A stretch of 64,000 bases of DNA, from contig CADANN010000017.1 of the NCBI GenBank assembly GCA_902789325.1, positions 1 through 64,000 of the forward strand, read 5' to 3'. A program made the position numbers and the translations under genes. Source of the stretch: an uncultured Spirochaetaceae bacterium (GTDB lineage: Bacteria; Spirochaetota; Spirochaetia; Treponematales; Treponemataceae). How positions within the stretch are numbered: the stretch's first letter is position 1; every line of letters starts with the position of its first letter. The notes beneath the pieces were generated by a model that saw only the letters and a list, made by a program, of their open reading frames with translations, had not been told where the DNA came from and searched no databases. Shown piece after piece: positions 54,358-62,914 of this stretch.

Positions 54358-54963
54358 TTATCTGAATCGTTTTAATATTTTATAACAATATTCCCATATT
54401 TTAAAGTCTTTTTTATCATTCCACATAACATTTTCTTCAACTTTTAACTTTGTGCATGAAGTCATATCAGAAGAATCATTACTGCAGACAACCATTTTTT
54501 TAGTGTCTTTTGGAATCAGTTTGATTATATGTTGAGGACATACAAGAACACATTTTCCACAGCCACAACAGTTGCTTGTTACAACTGCAGTCATATTTTT
54601 TATTACAATTGCTTCCTGAGGACAGATCTTTGTACAATCACCAAGCCCAAGACAAGCAAAGTGACAATCAAGCGCAGAGCCATATACAGTTTTTGCCATT
54701 ACGCAGGTATACTCGCTGTTATACATTGAACGCTCAAGTTTGCATTCTTTATTGCAGGAACACATTACATAAGCTTTTTCTGTAGATGGATTATATTTTT
54801 TTTCTTCCGGCAAAATAACAGGAGATAGAGAAAGCGGAACAAGTGGGTCTTCCTTTTTCTTATCTTCTTTATTAATTGAAGGAATAAAAATATAAAGTGT
54901 AAAAAAAGCGAGAAGAATTAATAGCAAAATAAAAATTATAAATAAAATGATTTTAAGAATCAT
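54358..54963 (-). CDS. RnfB-like iron-sulphur protein, truncated form
   Basis: This 201-residue protein has one N-terminal membrane helix (about 2-27) and the RnfB C-terminal layout: VMCSCNKEC, then CLGLGDCTKICP and CCGCGKCVLVCP for two 4Fe-4S clusters. Usual RnfB proteins also have a CGxCGYxGC cluster domain after the helix; here that part is absent and the spacer is short and basic. The last ferredoxin motif is missing too. It is the final gene of the operon and overlaps the RnfA-like gene by four bases. Confidence 0.8.
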   Translation of the reverse strand: MILKIILFIIFILLLILLAFFTLYIFIPSINKEDKKKEDPLVPLSLSPVILPEEKKYNPSTEKAYVMCSCNKECKLERSMYNSEYTCVMAKTVYGSALDCHFACLGLGDCTKICPQEAIVIKNMTAVVTSNCCGCGKCVLVCPQHIIKLIPKDTKKMVVCSNDSSDMTSCTKLKVEENVMWNDKKDFKIWEYCYKILKRFR

Positions 54964-55523
54964 TGAATTGCCCCCGGATTAAGCCATGCAATATCCCATA
55001 CTGAAAGCAGAAGAATAAGAACTGCTAAAAAGATAAAGTAAAGACTATAATATTTTTCATCAAGAAGCCTTCCATTGCTGCATACACGTCGTCTAAAAGT
55101 AAGACTGAATGGAATGATAATCAACATGGAAATAAGTCCACTCATGCTTATAAAAAGTGTAAAAAGCAGAGAGGAACTTTCTTCAATTGAAAGTAAAATT
55201 AAAAGATATGAAACTGCAAATTCAGAAGTAGCGTGTCCAGTAGTAAGTCGTACGATCCCTCCAAGGAAGGCGCTTATGCAGGCATAAACTATAAAGCACA
55301 CAAGAGGATACAACTCTGTGATTGTTAGTGGAACTAATAGATAATAAGTTATGAGCCACGAAATAACTGCAGAAGATACAATTGAAATTGCGCACTTAAC
55401 ATAGAAAATTGGTTCCTTGAATTTTACAATTCCAATTTCTGCAATTTTGTTAAGTCCAATTCCGTAAATGAGTACGACAGAAGAAAAAAGTGAATAATAT
55501 AAAAATGTGTAAATATAAATCAT
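54960..55523 (-). CDS. RnfA-like membrane subunit without cluster cysteines
   Basis: This 187-residue protein has six hydrophobic helices as in RnfA/NqrE. The canonical GLCPxxG cysteine in the first helix (here VLIYGIGLNKIAE) and the TNCAVLG cysteine of the fourth (here LLSIEESSSLL) are both absent. These normally hold an intramembrane 2Fe-2S cluster with RnfE. Identity rests on operon position, topology and weak similarity. It overlaps neighbours by four bases on each side. Confidence 0.7.
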   Translation of the reverse strand: MIYIYTFLYYSLFSSVVLIYGIGLNKIAEIGIVKFKEPIFYVKCAISIVSSAVISWLITYYLLVPLTITELYPLVCFIVYACISAFLGGIVRLTTGHATSEFAVSYLLILLSIEESSSLLFTLFISMSGLISMLIIIPFSLTFRRRVCSNGRLLDEKYYSLYFIFLAVLILLLSVWDIAWLNPGAIQ

Positions 55524-56137
55524 TTTGATTCTCCTCTGCCAGAAATTATTCTTGCCTTATTGCGAATAAAAAGGAATAAATACATTGCAAGGCCAGTAAG
55601 AACCAAAGCTCCGGAAATAGAAGCAAAGAAAGTAAAGATTCCAACTTTATCAGGATTAAGAATTACCTTTTCAAAAATTCTATGATTCTTTCCAAAGAAA
55701 GTGAAAGTTCCATAACCAGCAATATCGCGGAACAAGAAGAATCCAAGAATCATCAAAGAAAAAATAAGTGTATTAAAAAGATTCGACTTTAAACGAACTG
55801 GAAGAGGCTCTTCAAAATCAGTGAAAAGAGTGTGTGTAAGATATACTGAAACTGGTGGCAGGTAAAGCAAGAATCCAAGATTCAAGGCAATTTCAGTATA
55901 TGTAAGAACCAGAATCTGACGGTATAAAAGTGTAATGGAAATCATAAACAACATTACAAAATAAGTTCTGATTTCATTAAACTTTAATTTGCTTACAAGA
56001 GAGTTAATAAGAATACCCAGTACTTCAAGAATTAAAAGTTCAAGAATTAAAGTAAATCCAAGAACAAAACGACCTGGAGTAGGAATTGTGAGCGCCAGAA
56101 AAGACGCAATATACATAAATGATTTTCTCTGCTTCAT
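55520..56137 (-). CDS. RnfE-like membrane subunit without any cysteine
   Basis: This 205-residue multi-helix protein keeps the RnfE loop LFRDIAGYGTFTFFG (usually LREIIGNGTLF) but contains no cysteine at all. The GLCPxLAV and TNCxIIGRA motifs are replaced by LALTIPTPG and PPVSVYLTHTLF. It therefore cannot supply the usual half of the membrane 2Fe-2S site. It lies 12 bases after the RnfG-like gene. Confidence 0.72.
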   Translation of the reverse strand: MKQRKSFMYIASFLALTIPTPGRFVLGFTLILELLILEVLGILINSLVSKLKFNEIRTYFVMLFMISITLLYRQILVLTYTEIALNLGFLLYLPPVSVYLTHTLFTDFEEPLPVRLKSNLFNTLIFSLMILGFFLFRDIAGYGTFTFFGKNHRIFEKVILNPDKVGIFTFFASISGALVLTGLAMYLFLFIRNKARIISGRGESK

Positions 56138-56149
56138 AACTTCACTTCC

Positions 56150-56608
56150 CTATTTGAGCATTTCTGCAATGCGTTTGCTCCAGTACTCTACACGACGTCC
56201 TGTATAAGAGTTTTTGAGCTGAACTGCAACTCTTCCGTGTAAAGACGAATATCCTTTAAATTCAATATTTCCTTCATTATGAACAATGAATACACCACAA
56301 TGAGGTCCATAAAAAGTTTGAATGCGAATGATTACAGCCTTGCCAGTTTCTCCACTTTTTTTATTGCGGGCATCAAAACATGCAGCACCAGCAGATAATG
56401 GATTTGCAATTCTGACAGATTTACCAATTTCCCAGGTATCAGGTTCAGATTCTGCAAGCGTATATTCAACTGCAGACTTAAGATTTTTATCCCAAGATTT
56501 TTGAGAAACCTTAATTACATATATAAGAATGCCAAAAACTGCAGCAGTAATCAAAACAAAAATTGCATAATTTATAAAGAAGTTTTTATAAGAAATATTC
56601 TGTTTCAT
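56150..56608 (-). CDS. RnfG-like protein without flavinylation motif
   Basis: This 152-residue protein has one membrane helix (about 12-33) and a short periplasmic FMN-binding-like domain. The covalent FMN site S/T-G-A-T, usually near the C-terminus, reads SYTGRR here and lacks the acceptor Thr. It is shorter than normal RnfG (about 200). Its start overlaps the RnfD-like stop by four bases. Confidence 0.68.
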   Translation of the reverse strand: MKQNISYKNFFINYAIFVLITAAVFGILIYVIKVSQKSWDKNLKSAVEYTLAESEPDTWEIGKSVRIANPLSAGAACFDARNKKSGETGKAVIIRIQTFYGPHCGVFIVHNEGNIEFKGYSSLHGRVAVQLKNSYTGRRVEYWSKRIAEMLK

Positions 56609-57702
56609 TTTTCGGCCTCCTGTTCTGCTGTAATTTTAGCCGAATATTTTGTTATAACTTTTCCGGTAATCAGCTCATTATGTTTTTCTTCAAAAACGCG
56701 AATAACCATACTAATTATATTTGTAAGCAAAACTGTATAAACCATTCCTACTGGTGAAGTTCCGCAGCCTATAATTGTAAAAGCTGTTATTCCTGAAAAG
56801 AAGCCCAGAATAAATTTTCCCTGAACGGTAACAGGAATTGTTCCATACCATTGAATCAAGAATACACAGCAGAAAAGAATTCCACTGGTAAGCAATGCAA
56901 GAATTATATCACCCTGATTAAAATTACCGCCAAAAAGGAAAGGTACAAAGAGTCGTACAAAAGTTGCATAAACAAACAAAAATACAGTTGGAATAATCAG
57001 GGAAAAGGCATTATCAGAAAAAATGATGATAGATGAAATTATTGTCAGCAGATTAAATCTGAATGCTGGAATTATTGAATGAGAATCCCAGAAAAGGGAG
57101 ATAAAACCTTCTGGAATAGTTACCTTAAAGAAATCAAAAATATATTTATTTAAGAATGAAGTTATAGAACTGTCAAAACTATAGATAGGAAATGTTCCAT
57201 TTTCCAGAAGATATACAGAAGTATTTCTAAGACTTAAAAGCCCGCTTGAAATTTCAAAACTTGGAAAATAATTTCTACCTACATACCACGCAATAATTAC
57301 TGCAATAGTAGCTGTATTAAGCCAGCTGTTTATTCCCTTAAATACAATGCAGCGTGCAACTACGATTGTAGAAAATGAAATAACAAAAGCTGTAAAAGGC
57401 GGAAAACTTTCTGGCAAAAGGAGTCCGATAAACAAGCCCTGAATTGCGATGTTCATTATATTGAACAAAGGCTCTTTAGAAACAAAATAGTTCACAACAG
57501 ATGCTGCAAGTGAGCCTAAAAGAGTTGCAAGAATTACAATGAGCGCACTATAACTTTTAGTTACTGCCAGCATAATAATCTGAAGCGAAAGCAGAATTAT
57601 AAAGCGGATAGAAACAGAAGAAATTGACGGAATATTATAAACAAACGGCTTTACAGAAATCTGGCCAGATTTTAATTTTTTTTCTTTTAATGAATTGCTC
57701 AT
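56605..57702 (-). CDS. RnfD-like membrane subunit with altered flavin site
   Basis: This 365-residue protein has about nine helices and RnfD landmarks (GINSWLNTATIA, late GKFILGFFSGITAFTI). The usual flavin-attachment motif D-x-x-S-G-A-T reads FDSSITSF; Thr181 is kept but Gly-Ala became Ser-Ile, so ApbE-type flavinylation is doubtful. The TDP-x-TSP motif before GKFILG is VFLIQWYGTIPVTVQ. AGGAAAC precedes ATG 57702, nine bases after the RnfC-like gene. Confidence 0.78.
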   Translation of the reverse strand: MSNSLKEKKLKSGQISVKPFVYNIPSISSVSIRFIILLSLQIIMLAVTKSYSALIVILATLLGSLAASVVNYFVSKEPLFNIMNIAIQGLFIGLLLPESFPPFTAFVISFSTIVVARCIVFKGINSWLNTATIAVIIAWYVGRNYFPSFEISSGLLSLRNTSVYLLENGTFPIYSFDSSITSFLNKYIFDFFKVTIPEGFISLFWDSHSIIPAFRFNLLTIISSIIIFSDNAFSLIIPTVFLFVYATFVRLFVPFLFGGNFNQGDIILALLTSGILFCCVFLIQWYGTIPVTVQGKFILGFFSGITAFTIIGCGTSPVGMVYTVLLTNIISMVIRVFEEKHNELITGKVITKYSAKITAEQEAEK

Positions 57703-57711
57703 ATCTGTTTC

Positions 57712-59022
57712 CTACTCCTCTGTTATTTTATTTTTTAAAACTTTAATTGTTTGACAAAGCGGTAATCTTGCCGGACAAACCGTATTACATAAACCACATT
57801 CAATACAAGCCAGAGATGAAGCCGTAAATCTTTCATTCAAAAGCTTGTAGTTTACAGTATGGTTATAAAGAATATCCGGTGAAAGTTTTACAGGACATGC
57901 AAAACGACAGTTTCCACAGTTAATGCAAGAATACACCTGTTCATCAGTCCTTCGCTTTTTAGAAAGGAATTCTACTGATTTGACATATTTCGTAATTGGA
58001 ATATCAAGACTCTGAACTGAAATTCCACAAAGCATTCCGTTTATGATTATATGTGCCGGATCCTTTACAAAACCTCCAAGCTGGGAAACAAGCTCGCGCA
58101 ATGTAATACCAACTTTTACTTCAAGAAGGCAAGAGGCATTCAGACAATCTCCAGAAAAATGAACAAATCTGTCTACAGAAGGAATTGAAAGACCTGCTGA
58201 TTTATAAACTTCATAAGCTGTAGATGCATCAACAAACAAATCATGTTTTGTAATACAGAATACGCAGGTTCTTTTAAGAGGACCTCTTACAAATGCTGAA
58301 ACAATTTCTCTTGGAGTTCCACAAGGATAACGGCGGATATTCATTTCCAACGCTTTTACATCTTTGTATTCATCTTTCTTAAAAATATCTTTATCAGCAA
58401 ATTTTTGATCAATTGCAAAAACAATACCTTTTGCGTTAATTGCCTTTGCAAGAATTCTAGCTCCTTTTACAAGTTCATCAAAATAGAATTTACTTACAAG
58501 AGAATCTGTAACTCGGTATGGATCTTCATCAAAAAGTCTAACTATAACATTTTCTGGTTTTCTTTTTGATTGTTGCATTTTTTCTATCTCAATTCCAAGG
58601 TTTTCAGGAATAGAAGTTTTAAATGTATTTAGAACTCCGAGCTCTGTCAACTTAGAAGGAATTTCTGCACCAATCAAATTTGAAGCAGTTTTTTCCTGAT
58701 GCTTTTTACCAAGGAATGAAAAGGCTCCACCGAATCTGATTTTAACACAGAATTCCTGTCTGCCATCTGGAGAAAAAACAGGTTCTATTGCTACAACTGT
58801 TCCAGGAACTGAAGAATGAATAAAAGTTTTCTTTCCTTTAATAAGCTCAGTTTCTGCAATAACATCACCCTCGTGTACAATATCACCAACTTTTACAAGA
58901 GGTTTATAATTACTGCCAGCTTCCTGTGAAAGCGGAATTGAAACAAAGCGAGGCAAAAAAGCTTTTTGAGAATCTTTATAGTCTTTAATAACAGACGAAA
59001 CTATCGGGTTATTTGAATTCAT
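57712..59022 (-). CDS. RnfC-like iron-sulphur protein without FMN/NADH site
   Basis: This 436-residue protein keeps the RnfC N-terminal barrel (VGDIVHEGDVIAE) and two C-terminal 4Fe-4S motifs (CINCGNCRFACP and CIECGLCNTVCP). The usual FMN/NADH segment GGAGFPTxxK is lost (VLNTFKTSIPENLG), and NGAECEPY reads RLFDEDPY. The soluble entry point for NADH therefore looks missing. It overlaps the following membrane-protein gene by four bases. Confidence 0.85.
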   Translation of the reverse strand: MNSNNPIVSSVIKDYKDSQKAFLPRFVSIPLSQEAGSNYKPLVKVGDIVHEGDVIAETELIKGKKTFIHSSVPGTVVAIEPVFSPDGRQEFCVKIRFGGAFSFLGKKHQEKTASNLIGAEIPSKLTELGVLNTFKTSIPENLGIEIEKMQQSKRKPENVIVRLFDEDPYRVTDSLVSKFYFDELVKGARILAKAINAKGIVFAIDQKFADKDIFKKDEYKDVKALEMNIRRYPCGTPREIVSAFVRGPLKRTCVFCITKHDLFVDASTAYEVYKSAGLSIPSVDRFVHFSGDCLNASCLLEVKVGITLRELVSQLGGFVKDPAHIIINGMLCGISVQSLDIPITKYVKSVEFLSKKRRTDEQVYSCINCGNCRFACPVKLSPDILYNHTVNYKLLNERFTASSLACIECGLCNTVCPARLPLCQTIKVLKNKITEE

Positions 59023-60407
59023 TTAGTAATACCTTTTCTTATGATAATGGAAATGTAGATAAAAAGTAATATAAAAACGCAAATAAACATCATAATTATG
59101 CCAAATAAATTTATATGGCTTGAGCTTAATGCTGAATATCCAGCGGTAAAATCTGCTCCTTCTGATTTCATAACTTTTTCAACTGAATTAAATTTTAATG
59201 AATCAATTCCATCAAAAACTTCCTTGCGGAAACTTTCATCATAATGCATTGTCTGCTTATGTGGTGTAATAATTCCGCTCTCTGGATTTTCTGTAAATGT
59301 CTGAAACTCAACAGAATCTTCATTTTCAAAAGATTTTTCATTTAGGGATTTATATGGTGCAGTACGTACATTCCAGTTCCATCTGTAAAAATCTTCAAAC
59401 TGTGGAAGACTTTCATTTTGAATTGATGAGGAAGCAGGAAGAAGAAGTTTTGAACTTCTTGATTTTACAGAATCCGTTGAAGTCAAAAAGAACAATACAA
59501 CTACTAACAAAGCTGCAGCTGTTGAAACTCCCAGAGTAATAAAAGCTTTTCCTGCAAAAATAGAAATGCTTTTTGCAGGGCGAATAAAAACCGGAACAAA
59601 TGGCTTTTTAGTGCGAAGATAGTTCTCTAATTCATTTACACTGAACAATGCAGCACCTGTTCCAGATGCTGCTACAATAAACCAGAAGCCAGAAGCAAGA
59701 GAGCCTGCAAATGCACATACAAATGCAATTCCAAGCATTGCAGGAATAAAGCGACGGCTTATAAGCCAGCTCATTGCCCCACGCCTTTTCCATACATTAG
59801 CAGAGAAAAATAAACACAAAAGCACAAGGCAGGTAGCAGTTGCAACCGGATAAAACGGATTGCTGAATAAAAATACTAAAGGAATAATTGAGCCGTATGC
59901 AAAGACAATTTTGTTTTTTACAAAGAGCAAAAGCATCACAGCAAGCAGCAGGCCAATCAAAGGTAAAAGCCAGGGATAAGTTGCTGATGTATCAGTACCA
60001 CAAGGAATGCCAGCTTTCTCAATTAATTGAACCAACTCACCAAGTCGAGATTTATATTCAGAAGGAATATAATAAAGTCTGTACGCTGCTGCCTTATCAA
60101 AAAAGAATGCTTTACGTTGATTTGTATATTCGTAATCTTTTGATCCGTAATTCAGACGCAGCATAGAAATTTCAATTGAGTTTTCATTTAATGAAACTGG
60201 AAGAAACTGACCGGAAAGGTACACTGCATCCTGAATTTCACATTTTGTAAGGGCTGTTAGAATTTTTGAATCATCTGCATCCGCAGGAACATAAAGAACA
60301 TTATATTCTTTCCAGAGTTTTCCAGATGGTACCGAGCGGAAGGAAATTAAAAGAATAAGTGAAATAAGAAAAACAAGCGGTGAAATATATTTTGTATACT
60401 TATTCAT
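59019..60407 (-). CDS. Novel membrane protein of the Rnf-like operon
   Basis: This 462-residue protein was not recognised. It has an N-terminal helix, an extracytoplasmic segment of about 110 residues, a block of about seven helices (about 145-310) and a second soluble segment before a C-terminal helix. It overlaps the RnfC-like gene by four bases and lies four bases after the DUF212 gene, so it belongs to the operon. It is a candidate extra subunit replacing lost functions. Confidence 0.75.
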   Translation of the reverse strand: MNKYTKYISPLVFLISLILLISFRSVPSGKLWKEYNVLYVPADADDSKILTALTKCEIQDAVYLSGQFLPVSLNENSIEISMLRLNYGSKDYEYTNQRKAFFFDKAAAYRLYYIPSEYKSRLGELVQLIEKAGIPCGTDTSATYPWLLPLIGLLLAVMLLLFVKNKIVFAYGSIIPLVFLFSNPFYPVATATCLVLLCLFFSANVWKRRGAMSWLISRRFIPAMLGIAFVCAFAGSLASGFWFIVAASGTGAALFSVNELENYLRTKKPFVPVFIRPAKSISIFAGKAFITLGVSTAAALLVVVLFFLTSTDSVKSRSSKLLLPASSSIQNESLPQFEDFYRWNWNVRTAPYKSLNEKSFENEDSVEFQTFTENPESGIITPHKQTMHYDESFRKEVFDGIDSLKFNSVEKVMKSEGADFTAGYSALSSSHINLFGIIMMFICVFILLFIYISIIIRKGITK

Positions 60408-60411
60408 GAGG

Positions 60412-60903
60412 CTATTTTAGAAGAGAAAAAGAAAGTCCCACAAAAAAGCCAAGAAGACAACCGCACAATACTTCCATTGGAGTATGTCCGTCAACTTCTT
60501 TAAGAGGTTTGTAACTTTCTATAATCCCCTTTTCCTTAAGGTCGTTTCCAATTTCATTAATTTTTCTTGCCTGAATTCCACTTGAACGTCTTACACCAAA
60601 AGCATCGCGAATAACAACAAGAAAAAAGCAGAGTGCAAAAATAAATAAGTCAGAATGGAGCCCGTGGCGGAATGCGATTGTAACACAAAGTGATGTTACT
60701 AAAGCTGAATGGCTTGAAGGCATACCACCTGTACGCCATAACATTACTTCAAATAATTCGCCCAGAGAATGAATTTTACCGTAAATGAGTTTTATTGCAG
60801 CTTTTATAAATTGTGCACCGAGCCAGCTGAATATACAAGCAAGAAGAATCGGGTTATGTAAGAAAAGTATAAATTGCTCAATAAAAGTATTTGTCGGTGA
60901 CAT
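60412..60903 (-). CDS. DUF212 / PAP2-like membrane phosphatase family protein
   Basis: This 163-residue protein has GGMPSSHSALVTSL and a late VDGHTPMEVLCGCLLG, the two halves of the DUF212 (YuiD-like, acid phosphatase-related) signature. It has several membrane helices and heads the Rnf-like operon. Link to electron transport is by position only. Confidence 0.85.
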   Translation of the reverse strand: MSPTNTFIEQFILFLHNPILLACIFSWLGAQFIKAAIKLIYGKIHSLGELFEVMLWRTGGMPSSHSALVTSLCVTIAFRHGLHSDLFIFALCFFLVVIRDAFGVRRSSGIQARKINEIGNDLKEKGIIESYKPLKEVDGHTPMEVLCGCLLGFFVGLSFSLLK

Positions 60904-60996
60904 ATGCTACCAAATAAAAAAAATATACATATATATTAGCACTCAAATGCGAATTTTACTAGTAGATTTTTTTAAAAATGCATATACTTTATAGAG

Positions 60997-61995
60997 ATGG
61001 AATTCAAAGATTTTACAGCAGGAAAAGATGACTCAGACCGCCGCCTCGATCGCGTTTTAAGGATTTTTTTAAGCAATAAGGGATTGCCAGAAATCTATAA
61101 GCTCTTGCGAAAAGGCCTTATAAAGCTTAATCACAAAAAGGCAAAGCCTGAAACTCATGTTGCAGAGGGAGATATTATTTCCATTGCGGCTTTTCTTTTT
61201 GATGATGATAAAACTGATGATTTAGAACTCTCAAAATATGAAAAATCGCCTCATTCATCTTCAAATCAGCTTAAAATTGTATTTGAAAATGAACATCTTT
61301 TGATTATAGATAAACCATACGATAGGACAGTTCACGGTAAAACAGATGGGCTTTATAAGGATGTAATTGATTATCTGAATTCAAAAACTGATTCTAATAA
61401 AAATACTTCCCTTTCTTTTAAGCCTGGCCCCCTTCACCGTCTGGATCGCCGCACCACCGGTCTTTTAGTTTTCTCAAAAAGTCTCGAAGGTGCCCGCTGG
61501 TTTACGCAAGGTATAAAAAATCACACAATACATAAAAAATATTACGGGCTTGTTCAGGGAAAACTTTCTCAAAAAGAAGAATGGAAAGATTTCATAACTG
61601 ATAATGGCGAAAACGAAGATGGATTTTACACCGTTGAAGCAAAAACAACAACAGAAGATGAAGATTCTTCAGTTATGTGCGAAACTCATGCAACTCCACT
61701 TGACTGGGGAACTACACAAGGGCATACCTACACTCTCGTTGAATATGACATCAAAACCGGACGCAAACATCAGATTCGCAGTCAGAGCGCACTTCATAAA
61801 CATCCTCTTGCTGGAGATACAGCTTACGGAGCTGCTCGTCTTGATTGTAATTCAAAAAGAGAGTTTTATCTTCAGGCTTATTGCCTTAATTTTCCAGAAA
61901 ATCCGCTTGGACTCCCTCCGCAAATAAAAATAGGTCTTTCTCCCGATTTTATTGAGCAATTACAATGTTGTGGTATTAAAAAAACTGGTTTATAA
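60997..61995 (+). CDS. RluA-family 23S rRNA pseudouridine synthase
   Basis: This 332-residue protein has an S4 RNA-binding domain (about 18-65, RLDRVLRIFLSNKG) and the pseudouridine synthase core with the catalytic Asp in LHRLDRRTTGLLVF. Later motifs (YTLVEYDIKTGRKHQIR, HPLAGDTAYG) fit RluC/RluD-type enzymes. No Shine-Dalgarno lies before ATG 60997 and TATACT is eight bases upstream, suggesting a leaderless message. The next gene begins 10 bases after it. Confidence 0.92.
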   Translation: MEFKDFTAGKDDSDRRLDRVLRIFLSNKGLPEIYKLLRKGLIKLNHKKAKPETHVAEGDIISIAAFLFDDDKTDDLELSKYEKSPHSSSNQLKIVFENEHLLIIDKPYDRTVHGKTDGLYKDVIDYLNSKTDSNKNTSLSFKPGPLHRLDRRTTGLLVFSKSLEGARWFTQGIKNHTIHKKYYGLVQGKLSQKEEWKDFITDNGENEDGFYTVEAKTTTEDEDSSVMCETHATPLDWGTTQGHTYTLVEYDIKTGRKHQIRSQSALHKHPLAGDTAYGAARLDCNSKREFYLQAYCLNFPENPLGLPPQIKIGLSPDFIEQLQCCGIKKTGL

Positions 61996-61996
61996 T
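61968..61996 (+). promoter_or_regulatory. Promoter giving a near-leaderless message for the P-loop gene
   Basis: TTGTGG (61968-61973) and TATAAT (61991-61996) are exactly 17 bases apart. ATG 62006 is nine bases after the -10 box, and no ribosome site lies between. The promoter overlaps the end of the pseudouridine synthase gene. Confidence 0.6.
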
Positions 61997-62005
61997 ATTA
62001 AACGT

Positions 62006-62914
62006 ATGGGAAAGAAACTTTCAGACATTATGGAGATTTTCGATATATTCAAACATGTGCAGGTTTATGCTCTTGTGGGTGAAAGCGGTACGGGTAAATC
62101 TTTCCGTTCAAAGCTTCTTGCTGAACAATATGGAATTCATGCAATTATTGATGACGGACTTTTGATTCAGGATGATAAAATTGTAGCCGGCCGTTCTGCA
62201 AAACGTGAGAAAACCTACATGGGAGCCGTTCGTGCTGCCCTTTTTGATGACAAAGAACACCGCGATTCTGTTGCTCGAGTTCTCCGCAAAACCCATATCA
62301 AAAAAATCCTTCTGCTTGGAACTTCTGAAAAAATGGTAAGCAAAATTGCCATGCGTCTGCAGCTTCCCCAGCCACAGAAAATCATCCATATTGAAGATAT
62401 TGCCTCTCAGGAAGATATTGAAAAAGCAATTAAGTCCCGCCAGGTTGAAGGTAAACACGTAATCCCGGTTCCATCAATTGAAGTAAAAAAGAATTATTCT
62501 CAGATTTTTTCAACTTCAATGCACGACTTTTTTAATAAAAACAAATTGTTCAAAAAGACAGGTAAAAATCTTACTGGTAAGATGATTGAAAAATCTATCG
62601 TTCAGCCCGAGTTTTCAAAAAAAGGCCGCATTGAAATTTCAGAAGCCGCCCTGACCCAGATGGTTATGCACTGTGTAAGTGAATGTGATCCGGAAGTTAA
62701 AATCAAAAAGATTTCAATCAAAACTGATAATCGAGGTTACCGTCTGATTGTAACTATCGATGTACCTTTTGGAACTCAGCTTACAGGCAAGGTTCATAAG
62801 CTTCAGCAATATATCATTGATAAAATTGAATCTTTTACCGGCATTTTGATTGAGGAAGTAAGTATAATTATTGATAAAATATCAAAGCCGGCCAGTATGT
62901 CGGGAAGATCCTGA
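62006..62914 (+). CDS. P-loop ATPase with Asp23-like C-terminal domain
   Basis: This 302-residue protein has a Walker A (VGESGTGKS, about residue 27), an ATP-binding core that includes KKILLLGTSEKM, and a C-terminal region (about 210-300) like Asp23/Gls24 (DUF322): EISEAALTQMVMHCV and LIVTIDVPFGTQL. ATG 62006 is chosen over an upstream in-frame start because a promoter overlaps that extension. It ends 33 bases inside the convergent pcnB gene. The precise role is unknown. Confidence 0.75.
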   Translation: MGKKLSDIMEIFDIFKHVQVYALVGESGTGKSFRSKLLAEQYGIHAIIDDGLLIQDDKIVAGRSAKREKTYMGAVRAALFDDKEHRDSVARVLRKTHIKKILLLGTSEKMVSKIAMRLQLPQPQKIIHIEDIASQEDIEKAIKSRQVEGKHVIPVPSIEVKKNYSQIFSTSMHDFFNKNKLFKKTGKNLTGKMIEKSIVQPEFSKKGRIEISEAALTQMVMHCVSECDPEVKIKKISIKTDNRGYRLIVTIDVPFGTQLTGKVHKLQQYIIDKIESFTGILIEEVSIIIDKISKPASMSGRS

